From assembly GCF_030253575.1 (NCBI RefSeq), contig NC_080569.1, positions 15,804,001 through 15,868,000 on the forward strand: DNA of 64,000 nt. The letters are read 5' to 3'. Under the pieces are notes generated by a model. That model was given only the letters and a program-made list of their open reading frames with translations, ran no database searches and was not told where the DNA came from. Each line of letters starts with the position of its first letter. The stretch's first letter is position 1. Shown here in pieces: positions 47,045 through 58,712 of the stretch. A program made the position numbers and the translations under genes. The stretch is from Rhododendron vialii. Its lineage: Eukaryota > Streptophyta > Magnoliopsida > Ericales > Ericaceae.

Positions 47045-47849
47045 GGAAAAATTTCAAAATGACACTTGAATTTTCACTCCAATGTCACCGAAACACCTAG
47101 ACTTCATTTTATTTCAATTAAATACCGGAACTTACAAAATCCCCAAAATGAGGCACCTACCGTTAGCCTCCATCCATTCCGTCAACAAAATTGCTGATGT
47201 GGCACACATCACCCGTTAACTGGCCTCATTTTACATGTTAGGAAGTAAAAGACATACACACAATCAAAACCCCACATTTTCACTGCGCTAGACCCATCGT
47301 CGCTTCTACTTCTTGAACCCTCCTAATTTCCTCTGCTTTTCCATCAACCAAATCCACAATTTCTCCCAAATTCGGTTCGATTTTTTCAACAATCCTTGAT
47401 TCTGAACATTGGGCTGGAACGCGATTTGCCTCTGCTTCGACCACCGAAATTGCTCCTAAGAAACCTCATCAGTGGCGGTGGGAACTTTTTCGACTGGTCT
47501 AGTGAATGGGACTAGATTGGAGGTTTGTGGGGTTTTGATTTTTTTTTTTTTTTGATCCGTGGGGTTTTGATTGTGCGCATAATTAAAAGGTGAAGAAAAG
47601 TGAATTAGGGTAGTGTTGGGTTGTGATTGTGTGCATTTTATTTGCTTCCTAACATGTGAAATGGGCCCACTTAACGGGTGAAATGTGCCGGCCACATCAG
47701 CAATTTTGTGGATGGAATGGATAGAAGCTAACGGTAGGTGCCTTATTTTGAGAATTTTGTAAGTCCAGGTGTTTAATTGAAATAAAGTGAAATTTAGGTG
47801 TTTATGTAACATTGCAATGAAAGTTCAGGTGTCATTTTGAAATTTTTCC
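47045..47849. mobile_element. Mutator-like MITE, 805 bp with long inverted ends
   Basis: Begins GGAAAAATTTCAAAATGACAC-like and ends with the complement ...GAAATTTTTCC. The terminal inverted repeats extend over roughly 230 bp. The flanks are an exact 9-bp duplication AAAATTTTA (47036-47044 and 47850-47858), and long inverted ends with 9-bp duplications are typical of Mutator-like elements. No transposase. Confidence 0.8.
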
Positions 47850-49805
47850 AAAATTTTACTAGTACATAAAAGTCTTGTACACTGCACAAGGTACAAGTTA
47901 CCCAAACCCAACTTTGAGATTTTAAGATTTCTAACTTTTCAAAATCTATTGAATCTTAGAATTTGCTATTTAAGGCCCGTTCTAGAAACATTCTTTGAAA
48001 ATAAGCAGCTTATTTCACATTTTCAAACTAAAAAATAATTTTTCAAATTTTTTTTGCACCAAACAAGATCCACGTTGCATATTTTTAAATTTCAATAAAT
48101 GTATAATTTTTGAGCTTAAAATTGTCAAACTTAAAAAATAAGAATTTATTTTGATTTCTGGAAAGGACTCTAAGTGGCCAACATCCAACTCCCCGTAATT
48201 ATATATATCCAACTCCCCGTAATTATACATATCAATCCCGTTTATACTTTCCCTCTCCGTAGTCTTGATTATGGAGTACTACTTTCTTCTCTTTCTTTTA
48301 CCATTAGCCTCCCTTCTTTTCTTTTTTCTTTTGCGAAAGTATACCTGGATCAGAACAAGCTGTTATCTTCCCCCAGGCCCTCCTGTTCTACCCTTTATTG
48401 GAAACTTACACCAGCTTGATTCCTCGCCACTCTATCATCAACTATGGAAACTCTCCCAAAAATATGGCCCCCCTCATGTCTCTCCGACTCGGTTTCACCC
48501 CGATGCTAGTGGTTTCTTCCTCGAAAATGGCAAAAACAAGTCCTAAAAACCCACGATGCGGAATTCGCTTCCAGGCCTCCTTAATTAATTTCCTTAGCTT
48601 CAAGAAACTATATATCTTACAACGGATTAGGTGTGGCTTTTGCACCTTACAATGACTCGTGGAGGGAAATGAGAAGGATATATTTGTGTCCTTCACCTCT
48701 TTATCCCCAAGAGGGTTCAATCTTTTCGCCCCATTCGCGAAAACGAGGTTTCTAAATTAAACTAATCAATAAGATTGGAAGAAAGGCTTCTGATTCAAAA
48801 TTCGTTAATTTGAGTGAGATCGATGTTAATTCTTTTCTCCAATACAATTATTACCAGGATTGCTTTTGGGAGGAGTTACGATGAGGAGAGCAGTGAAAGA
48901 AGCATGTTTGAGAATTTGCTTAGTGATTCTCAGGCTGTTTCAGCAAATTTCTTCTTCTCTGATTATTTTCCTTGTTTGAGTTTGGTTGATAGACTCACTG
49001 GAGGGTTGACTCGGCTCGAGAAAACTTTCAAGGCTCTGGATTCATTTTATCAAGGAATGGTGGATGAGCACAAAAGTGATGAAAAGAGGAGTAAATTGGG
49101 ACAAGAGGATTTTATTGATGTGTTACTTCAGCTGCAGAAGGATGGCTCATCTCCGATCAAGCTTACTTTTGATCACATTAAAGCACTTCTCCAGGTGCTA
49201 GCTACCTTGTTAATTTCTTTAATGAATTGTTGTTTCAATAGGTTTCTATATACAGTTTACAATTTTACAGTGAAATTAAATGCTTTTTAAAAACCAATTT
49301 TATTCCCACTACAGCAGAAATTGAAAGATCTGCCCAAAAAATTTTTTTTTTTTTTTTAAACATTTATATTCAAAAATTGGAATGGGCAATTTTCCGGAAG
49401 AAAATTTGTTGATGCCTTTTGAAAAGAAAATTTGAGGCTAATCCACATCAATTCTGCATTAAGCTACTTTTAAAATAATTCTCATATTGGATTCTATATT
49501 TTCTATTTTGGAATGTTTAATTGAAAAAGAACTCATCCGAAAACCTCAGATAAAATCAACTTCAAGGGATGGTATAATAATAGTGACTTGACCATCAGGC
49601 GGCCCCAAAAGCCATTGGTCTGTAGGCTTGTACGTCATCCTATCAATTTTTGTATTGGGTCAATCCTTACTGAACCGTCGCTCTAATTAGACTGCATTCA
49701 GAACTTGTGGAAATTAAGAAATGAAAGCAAGGGAAAATTAAAAAAAAAAATTCCTTCCCTTGTTTGGTTTCAAAGAGAAAATGAATGGAAAATTTTCAGA
49801 ATCGG

Positions 49806-50525
49806 GCTCCGTTTGTTTCGATGTAAAATATTTTACAATGTAAAATGTTTTTCATGTAAAATATTTTTTCAGAAAAAGAACTTTCAACTTTTATTTTCCA
49901 GTGTTTGGTTGGCACATGAAAAATATTTTTCAAAACAATGGTTTTCCGTCGTTTGGTTGTCAAAATGATTTTCCACTCAAATGGTTCTGCAAATATTGCA
50001 CCAATAATACCTGTGTAACAAAATTTTTGGACGGTAAAGATATGTCGAGCGGCACCACATGGTACCCTTGCGGCATTGAAAAATTCCTCAAATGGTAGGG
50101 AAGAATAACTTTCCTTCTTGTTGGGATTGCACACGTATAAAAGCGCCCAAGCACAGAGATTGAAACACAACCGTAATGTTAACAATGGAAATATGAAGAA
50201 AAAAAATTATATGAAGAGAGACATGGTCCTTGAAGAAATCTAATTTGCAGCGCTACTCATGGACTTTTTTGAACTAGTTATTTATTTCGATCAAATCACA
50301 TATGGGAGAAGGGGATTGGTACACCTGTTTTGAGAAGGGGGATGGGATACGTGGAGTAAGACCATCGGGTACCAAAAGCAAAAACACCTTACCGAGAAAA
50401 AGAGAGTAAAACATTTTCACCGCTTTCATGCAAAATATTTTACCTGAAAAATATTTTCCTCCTCTTTCTATCAGCCAAACAGCGAAAAATCGGTAAAATA
50501 TTTTACGTCCATACAAACGGAGCCA
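49806..50525 (-). mobile_element. 0.7-kb TIR element, copy 2 (reverse of 45976-46680)
   Basis: Ends GGCTCCGTTTGTTTCGATG and ACAAACGGAGCC, perfect at their outer seven bases. The body is a near-identical reverse copy of 45976-46680, including the frame of about 95 codons. Sits in the intron of the P450 pseudogene. Confidence 0.75.
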
Positions 50526-50852
50526 GTTCAACGACTTATCCTCTAATTTTCCTTCAACTTTATCCGTCTAATTTTCCTCCTAATTATTTTTCTTTCATTT
50601 CTCTTTCTTTAATTTCCTGAAGTTTGAAACATGGCCTTATAGTTGGATTTCCGCAAGTGAAAAAGCCATGCTCAGAGCCCTTTTCCTTTTCTTGTTTTTT
50701 TGGGCTACGGGGACCCGCTCCTGTCTCTTCTGACTCGATCTGGAGTTTGGTATTTTATCGGTTTTTGAGATAATAACGCTAGAATTAGACGGCTCTATAT
50801 GATGAAATGAAAAAATAAAGTTAGTGCAATGTTTAAAGTCTTTTATCCAACG

Positions 50853-52067
50853 TAGGGGTATCAAATGAGCGGGTTTGGATCAAATTGGATAAGTTGCAAG
50901 TGGGTTGGGTTCTTAATGGGTCATTGACCCACTTAGACCCAATTAGCTAGGAGTCCAATTACCCATACCCAACCCAACCCATTTATTTAAAATCAAACCC
51001 AACCCATCCATTAACCCAATTAAAATTAAAAATGACTAAAATACCCAAATATACTAAAATGACCATATCACTCTTGTACATTTAAATGACTAAATTACCT
51101 TTGCATACTAAAATTACCATAATACCCCTATATACTAAAATGGCTAAGCTCGAGTTTTAGGCTCGTGTCGTCAACAGCAGCTCAACAGTTTAAAGCTTGC
51201 TTGGCTCAAAAAAGCACAACTCGTTTGTATATACTTGGCTCGTTTGTAAAGACTCATTTAATAAATGAGACCGGGCTCGGCTCGTTCGATCTCCCAAAAT
51301 TGGGACCAATTTTGATCAAACTTCATAAACAGTAAACACAACTGAGAATCAAAATCCTCACTCACATAACAATAAGATTACAGAAACTAGAAGTTAATTT
51401 TAAAATTTAACCAAGACAAACATCCTTATAGACAGATATGTACAGAGAGAGAGAGAGAGTTGTTGGATGGAATATTTTATTCACGATATCGGGTCTGTTA
51501 TTGCCGTCGACGACGATGATGGTCCCTTGCTTCGATCAATATTAGTACTATCACTAGTAGTACTCATGTTTTTGCCCAAGTATGTGATATTCCGTCTCAG
51601 TGTTCTGCGTTTCGGCTCAGAATCCTTGGCTCGTTTTATATAAGTTCGGCTCGAACCGGACTCGGCTCGTTTACAAACAAACGAAGTTTGAGTTCGAATT
51701 TTTGATTCATTTAGTGTACGAGTTCATTACAATACCCGGCTCGACTCGGCTTGTATTGTAACTGGAATTCGTAACATGAAACCGTTCAAACCAAGTCACC
51801 CGTTCCCGATTTGACCAAGAAAAAGGTTCGCTTCACGTAACATGTTTACTTTTATTTTTTTCATTTCTGTGGTTGTTTTATTTTTTTGTAGGCTAATGTT
51901 CATGACCCATTGGGCATTTAAGTTGACCCAATTGAAACCCAATAATAAATGGGTTAGATGGGTTTAGACCCATTCTAATCCAACTAATAAATGGATTGAG
52001 TTGGGTCTATTTTTTAATAGATGGGTTTGAATTTCTTAATGGGTCTGGGTTCAATTTACCACCCCTA
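50853..52067. mobile_element. hAT-type element with TAGGGGT ends, copy 2
   Basis: The 1215-bp element starts TAGGGGTATCAAA and ends TTTACCACCCCTA, flanked by the exact 8-bp duplication ATCCAACG (50845-50852 and 52068-52075). The ends share the GGGTCATTGACCC-type sequence of copy 1 at 39280, while the middle is unrelated. No transposase. Sits in the P450 pseudogene intron. Confidence 0.88.
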
Positions 52068-52227
52068 ATCCAACGGTTCTTACTCAGTTTGGGAAATAAC
52101 ATGAGAATTCTCCACTCAGACAATGGAAGGTGCTTGTCGAAATGAAATTGGGCTCTGTGATTAGTCGGTCCATTGAGCTGGGCACAGAGTTGTAAAAAAA
52201 ACATACAACATTTGTTTTTAGAACCAT

Positions 52228-53008
52228 GCTACTCGTACATACAATCTGTGCACAGATTGTGCACAGATTTTGTAGTGGGGCTCACCACGGGTCCCACACA
52301 AATGATCCAAGTTGTTCATTAAATGTAAAATATTTTTCCCAGAGCTCCGATAAAAATCAGCTCAATGTAATATCTATAAGTGCTCGATCCAATCATCTAA
52401 ATTTTCATTCATATTTCCAGGTAATGAAAAGTTAGATGATTAGATCAAGCACCTATAGGTATTGGATTGAGCTAATTTTTTATAGGAACCCTTGAAAAAA
52501 TGTTTTACATTTAATGAACGGCTCGGATCATTTATGTGAGAGCTGTGCTATCCACACAGATTTCTGTGCACAGATTGTGCACAGATTTTGTTGTGGGGTC
52601 CACCACGGGTCCCACACAAATCATCCAAGCCGTTCATTAAATGTAAAACATTTTTTCAAGGGTCCCCGTAAAAAATAAGCTCAATCCAATACCTATATGT
52701 GCTTCATCCAACCATCTAACTTTTCATTCAGATTTTCGGATAATGAAAAGTTTTACGATTGGATCGAGTATCTATAGGTATCGGATTGAGATTATTTTTT
52801 ACGGGGACCCTTGAAAAAATATTTTACATTTAATGAACGGTTTGGATGATTTGTGTGGGACCCGTGGTGGGCCCCACAACAAAATCTGTGCACAATCTGG
52901 CACAAATTGTATGTGTATGTAGACTTTCTGTTTATGTGAGACCCGTGGTGGGCCCCAACACAAAATCTGTGCACAATCTGTGCACAGATTGTATGTACCA
53001 GTAGCATT
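52228..53008. mobile_element. Foldback element FB3, two nested or tandem copies
   Basis: Outer ends GCTACTCGTACATACAATC and GATTGTATGTACCAGTAGC. The word TCTGTGCACAGATTGTGCAC recurs near 52243, 52563 and, reversed, 52970. Between them lie two palindromes sharing GATCCAAGCCGTTCATTAAATG-like arms and a TGTAAAA motif, so two copies, one perhaps inserted in the end of the other. The architecture parallels FB1 and FB2. Non-coding. Confidence 0.7.
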
Positions 53009-53518
53009 TCGGTTGTTTTTACCATGCATGCCTGATTGTTCATTGTTTCCCCTAAAAAACTAAAAGCTGTTCTGGAAAACTAATTCTGACCGGAATGAGA
53101 GAATCATCCATTTCATAACCGGAAACGTCGCACCCCTGAATCAAAGACCTCTGCGAGCCTGAACGGCTACCACACCTCCATCCGAGGTGTCCACACCCCA
53201 TCACCGGGGTGTCGACTGTGCCATGTTGGGATCATCTCCTTGCAGCCTGTGACTCCACCTCCCCCAATCTGCAGGAATTTTTTCGGAGGTGTGCCCATCA
53301 TTAATCTAGCATGGAGCAAATGAGACTAGTCTCCCAGTCGTTGCCGTGATCGCTAGCACTGTACAATTCTTCAAACACGATAGATTACATATATGTTGCT
53401 AATATTCTCCTTTTTGTAAATTATCAGGATATATTTACCGCTGGAACGGACACAAGTGCTGCCACATTAGTCTGGGCAATGACCGAGCTAGTAAAAAATC
53501 CCAACACCATGGAAAAAG

Positions 53519-54110
53519 TGTTAGAACTTTGGTTCACAAATATCATTTTATAACAAGAATCATTGGACTACATGATCGCAAAGACACAAATAAGACAAAC
53601 ATGAGAGTACGAAAATAGTGAAAGTAGGAAAGATGTTGCTTGTGAGATTGAGAGTCGTGTAGTCACTGTCTTAAGGCTAATATTCCTCCCCTCGTGAAGG
53701 TTCCACCGGAGTATACTAGCCCCAAGATTAAACCCAAGCGCTCACAAGCATTCCTCATCCGATGTTCACGACCACCGAGAGGTTTGAACGAGTTACGAAC
53801 CGAGTTGCCCAATCAACATAGAAAATATAGAAAATAGAATGTGAACTTTCACACAAACATATTTGTATCTCTCTTTTTGTACATCTCTAAGAACATGAGT
53901 TTTTGTCTTTTCTATTTTTTTTCTCTCAATTCCCTTATATGAGATACACATATATATAGGAGTAATAACCATTAATATAGAGATAATGATAGAGCATAAA
54001 TACTCTTTATTTTGTAATCGATATTTCAATACTACATTAATATTGTAACGGTAAAACATTAAAGGTGAGGAGTTAATACTAATATTTATTTTATTAAAAA
54101 TATTCCAACA
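53519..54110. mobile_element. Solo LTR inside exon 2 of the P450 pseudogene
   Basis: Begins TGTTAGAAC, ends TTCCAACA (the 8-bp termini are inverted but for one base) and is flanked by the exact 5-bp duplication AAAAG (53514-53518 and 54111-54115). The 592-bp length and the absence of internal coding sequence fit a solo LTR. Deleting it with one duplication rejoins the P450 reading frame from MEK to QQEIRN. Confidence 0.9.
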
Positions 54111-54651
54111 AAAAGCCCAACAAGAAATCAGAAATATAGCCGGAAACAACGGCAGTACTATACACGAGAATGACCTCCAAGAGTCTCGCTATCTACAAGC
54201 AGTAATCAAGGAGACAATGAGGTTGCACCCACCAGCCCCACTACTAGTTCCACACGAAACAACCCAAAAATGCAACATATTCGAGTACGAAATCCCCCCC
54301 AAAACTGTGGTCCACGTGAATGCGTGGGCCATCGGAAGAGACCCGGACTCTTGGGAAAACCCGGATAAATTTTTGCCCGAGAGATTCATTGGGAATTCCA
54401 TCGACTTTAGGGGAAGAGATTTTGAGTTGATCCCATTTGGGGCGGGTCGAAGGGGGTGTCCCGGACTACACATGGGAGTGGCGACAGTGGAGTTTGCACT
54501 TGCGAATCTTTTGTATTGGTTCAACTGGGAATTGCCTGATGGGATGAAGAGGGAAGACACTGATACAGATGTGAAGCTTGGAATTACTATGCACAAGAAA
54601 AATCCCCTGTGCCTCATGCCTCGGAAATGGTCTGGGAATTTCGATGAATAA

Positions 54652-55790
54652 ATGTTGCAGGAGTGATCTTATACTGATCTTCTTCTTCTTCTTCTTTTTT
54701 TTATCAGATCTTATAATGATTTCCATCCTTGTGTTTATTCTAATGTCATATTGTTAGGAAAAAGTTATGGGTGTTCTGGTTCTTAAACAGATAAAAATGT
54801 ACAATGTGTGTGTAGTCTTATAGCTATGTTCATTGAACATGTTCAGAAAGATCGATAGGGTAATTGGGTTTGCTTAATTAGACCTAATCTGCAAGTTCTA
54901 CTATTTCATTCTCGCTTTATATGTTTGCCTTAGTGAAACTATTTGCAGAACCTTTATAGTGTATACCTTTGCTATGGAAGTTGTCATATTGCACATCACA
55001 ATTTACATGACCTCTCTGTCTTAATACACTTGTTCTTCTTGTCCGGATTAGCTTACACGCACTTCGACTAATCCATGAAAACTTAATTCCACTTAGTGTT
55101 TTCAAATCGAGATACATATCGTACATGTTTTGTTCATTTTATAAACCGTATCGGGATATGTATCGCAGATCGTAAGATACGTTAGGAAAAGCTAATATAA
55201 AATTACAAAATAGTTATACATTATCGTGTGTGGAACCTAAAAGAGGCAGCTTCCAAACCAAAAAGATCCATTCAGAAGTTTAACCATTGTCGAAAGGATA
55301 AGTTATATCTGCTTCTGAATGAATCCTGAAAGATAGTGCGAATCTTGCCATAAAGTATGCTTGGTGGATATTGGTACGGACCGTACGGTCACATAGAGAT
55401 ATATTGCAAATATTAGTACAAAGTTTGTATGTAGTAAGTACTTGGGGCTGTTTATTGTATATTCATGTAATGACTCTTTTATTTATCTATGAAGTTATTT
55501 TTGATGTCAAAATATATACTATATTTTGTAGCTTACCATCGAGCCGTCGATACACCAATTTGAAATGCAAAGCCAAGTAGAAATGCAAAGCCAAGTAGTA
55601 AGTAATGGAGTACTTTTATTTGCTACTATTTCAAAAAGATGTGTGACATGACATGTGACATTTCCACTTCAACCGCGGTTTCATTCAATATGCCACAAAT
55701 TAAAGCTTACAGCACACCGAAACTTAGAGGACGATTTGACCATGCTCACACAATTAATATTCCACATTCAACAATTACGTTCTGATCAAG
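54652..55790. other. Spacer between the convergent P450 copies
   Basis: 1.1 kb of AT-rich DNA holding both 3' flanks. A 17-bp phrase, GAAATGCAAAGCCAAGTA, is tandemly repeated near 55562-55595. No gene seen. Confidence 0.5.
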
Positions 55791-58023
55791 TTATCCATGC
55801 AGTACCTGGCCTGAAAACTTCTTAGCCACAAGGCACAATTCATTCTTCTTATGCATAGTAACACCTGGTTTCACCTCTATGTTGATGTCTTCTTTTTTCA
55901 TCCCATCAGGCAATTCCCAATTAAAATGGTAAACAAGGTTGGCCAGTGCAAGCTCCACCATCACAACTCCTAGATGAATCCCTGGGCACCCTCTTCTTCC
56001 CGCTCCAAATGGAATGAACTCAAAATCTTGTCCATTAAAATCAATACTACTTCCCACAAATCGCTCTGGGAAAAATTCTTCTGGATTTTTCCAACACTCG
56101 GGGTCCCTCCCAACGGCCCACGCATTTACATAGACGACTGTTTTTGGCTGGATTTCGTACCCAGCAACATTGCATTTTCGAGTTGTTTCGTGTGGAACCA
56201 TAAGCGGAGCTGGAGGGTGTAGTCTCATTGTCTCCTTCGACACAGCTTTTAGATAAGTAAGGTTTTCGAGGTCATTTTCCTCTATTATACCACCTTTTTC
56301 TCCAATTGTATTTCGAACTTCTTCTTGGAGTTTGTTCATTACTCCAGGATTTCTCATTAGCTCCGTCATTGCCCAGACCACGGCTGCAGCACTTGTGTCA
56401 GTTCCGGCAACAAATATATCCTGATCAAGAGAAATAAAAGTTGAGAATATACTACTCCTATCAAATAAGAACTTGCACTTGCATAGTTTTTCGGGCTTTT
56501 AATAATTTGTACCTTAGAAAGTTTTAAATGGAGCAAATCACACCCTAAAGCCCAAGCAATCAATTACATTTACCCCGAATTGAAGAAAAGTACGTAGCTA
56601 GCTCATTATTATACCCATATATATTGCACCATTTTCATTCGATTGAGGAGAAAACTTTCCAAATTGATCCCGAAAGTGAAAATTTTCTCCTTCCAAAAAG
56701 CATTCAATGGGGGTCACAATAGTACTCGAATAAAAAGTAAGAAAAACAACACAAATTCAGAAATTTTCAAAAACAAACCTACCAGAATGCTTATGTTTAA
56801 TCCGCCGCTTTTATTCAAATTCAATTCCAAAGTTCACCAACAAAAACTCTGTGCTACCACGTCGCATTACAGGTATGATTAAAAAAAGAAGAAGAAGAAG
56901 TTCGCAATCTAGACATGTTTCTCTAAAAATTAAGTTTCAGGTTCGAAAATTTTTAAGTGCTATCAATTATTTTTGGGTTAATCCACATGGGACTTTGCTC
57001 AGACATTAAATGGGTTCTCCGCTAGTGGACGATGATATTAGTCTTACATAATTAAAGTAATTGAGGTACACGTAACTTGACCCAAACACCCTGAAGTATA
57101 AGAATAAATATAAGAAAGGACGAAGGATTACCGTGAGCACGGCTTTAATGTGATCCAAATTCAGATCGATCGAAAACGAACGATCATTCTGAAGTTGGAG
57201 CAAGACATCAGTAAAATCCTCTTGATCACCCTCACCCCTGTTTCTTCCATGATCATGGTGCTCATCAATGGCTTCTTGCAAGAACAAATCCAATTCCTTG
57301 CAAGTTTCCTCGGCCCAATTTGACAGTCCAGTGATTCTATCAACCCAAGCCGTATAAGGAAAATAGTCTGAGAAAAAGAATCCCGCTGCCACAGCCTGAA
57401 CATCATGCAAAAGATTCTGAAACTTAGTTCTACCACAACCTTCATCATCATACCTCCTCCCAAAAGCAATCCTACAAATAATTGCACTAGTAACCGAAAG
57501 CATTATCTCACTCAAATTCGCGAGTTTACATTCTAAACCCAACTTGGAAATATTTTCAATCATTATGCGAAACCTCATCCTTGCGAATAGAGCGAAAAGA
57601 CTGCACCCTCTTGGAACTAAAGAGATGAAGCATACAGATTTTCCTCATTTCCCTCCAGTAGTCGCCATACGGTGCAAAAGTGAGGTCTAAGCCATTTAGC
57701 GATATTTTTTGGCCGCCAAAAAAAGGCGGCCTGCCGGAGAATATTCTGTCGTGGGTTTTGAGGACCTGTTGTGCCATTTTGGCAGAAGAAACGACGAGGA
57801 CCGGGGTAAACCCTAGTTGGAGGGACATAAGAGGGCCATATTTTTGGGAAAGTTGATAGAGATAGCGGTGGAGTGCTGAGGTATCAAGCTGGTGTAGGTT
57901 TCCAATTACGGGAAGCCTTGGAGGGCCAGGTAATTTAGGATTTATTAGTAGGCCATTTTTTCTGTGTTTTCGGATTAGGAAGAAGAGAATCGGAATTACG
58001 AACAGAAAGAGAAGGAATTCCAT
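55791..58023 (-). CDS. CYP71-type cytochrome P450, near-intact, one apparent frameshift
   Basis: Haem monooxygenase anchored in the ER membrane; CYP71 enzymes work in specialised metabolism, substrate unknown here. Exon 1 is 57132-58023 and exon 2 55791-56420, with a 711-bp phase-0 intron at the usual CYP71 place (HIKAVLT | DIFVAGTDT). About 506 residues once the frame is reconciled. Visible features: hydrophobic anchor residues 1-20, proline hinge KLPGPPRLPVIGNL, helix C WREMRKIC, oxygen-binding helix [13 protein letters not shown], ExxR in KETMRLHPP, FFPERF, and haem loop FIPFGAGRRGCPG with the Cys ligand. Exon 1 has 892 nt, one more than a multiple of three: the frame ends at SHND and resumes at MIENISKL, so a one-base insertion lies within about 57561-57570. 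It is either a recent inactivation or a sequence error, because the rest shows no damage. Confidence 0.85.
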
Positions 58024-58430
58024 TGTGGTCTAATATAATATCTGGGTTAATTTCTTTGTGCTAACATTTACTCTTATCTTAGGTTTCTTATCTTAGAGAT
58101 AGATAGACAAAAAACCAACCTTACATATAGACGATTGATATAGTAGCAATTTCCAATTGGATATCGTGTCAGTCATTAGTAATTATATTTAGTAGTCTCA
58201 GAGCACAACAACGTGGTGCTCCGGATCATTCCAATACTACACATTTACGTGAGATTCATGTATATACGACCTCAATGTGTAGTGATAGTTCTGGTGGAGT
58301 GTCGCAAACCACGACGTAACAGTGCTCTGGCCATAGCACTGAATAATTAGCCCCTTATGTTTATGTCTGAGTCTTTAATTAGCAATATTTTACCTTACTA
58401 TAGAATACTTACAACTAATCTTGTTACATA
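58024..58430. other. Upstream flank of the P450
   Basis: Presumed promoter region. No unambiguous TATA box or repeat element was identified. Confidence 0.4.
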
Positions 58431-58710
58431 TTCCTCAATTCCTTTTTAATTCTCATGCTTCGTAATTTCAATTTATTAAAAAGACATCATCATTACACCT
58501 TTCACATCAATTTTTACCTTCACTTTCTCTCCTTACCCTCTATGAAAACATCATTATTACATTTTTACTCAATAACTTTTCAAAATAGAATCTACTTTAG
58601 GGGCAAAATGGAAAATTCATCAACTTTTACCCACGAACTTTACAAAATAAATACTTATTAAAGGACAGTCTAAAATAGAATACTGGACTCCAAAAAAAGA
58701 ACGGAGGAAA
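58431..58710. mobile_element. Degenerate Stowaway MITE
   Basis: Flanked by TA on both sides. The right end (ACGGAGGAAA) is still Stowaway-like; the left (TTCCTCAATTCC) is worn. The interior, with ACATTTTTACTCAATAACTT and AGAATCTACTTTAGGGGC, matches the intact member at 63409-63679. Confidence 0.65.
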
Positions 58711-58712
58711 TA

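Larger units (their letters stand above)
48271..54651 (+). pseudogene. CYP71-type cytochrome P450 pseudogene
   Basis: Two-exon CYP71-clan plan with one phase-0 intron. Exon 1 (48271-49194) opens [12 protein letters not shown], a membrane anchor, then the hinge [16 protein letters not shown]. It is broken several times: an extra C in a C-run near 48466, shifts near 48535 and 48590-48610, another near 48680, and a stop near 48760. From 48814 to 49194 it is intact (RIAFGRSYDEE to FDHIKALLQ). Exon 2 (53428-54651) has the oxygen-binding helix [13 protein letters not shown], then a 592-bp solo LTR (53519-54110), then KETMRLHPP (ExxR), PERF and the haem loop FGAGRRGCPGLHMG, with a stop at 54651. The 4.2-kb intron is full of transposons. 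Strongly similar to the convergent P450 at 55791-58023. Not functional. Confidence 0.92.

Noticed and set aside
1526-58023. Biosynthetic gene cluster of the BBE-like oxidase with the P450s
   Set aside because: The genes lie 45 kb apart with housekeeping genes between them and no further pathway enzymes; proximity alone is not enough.
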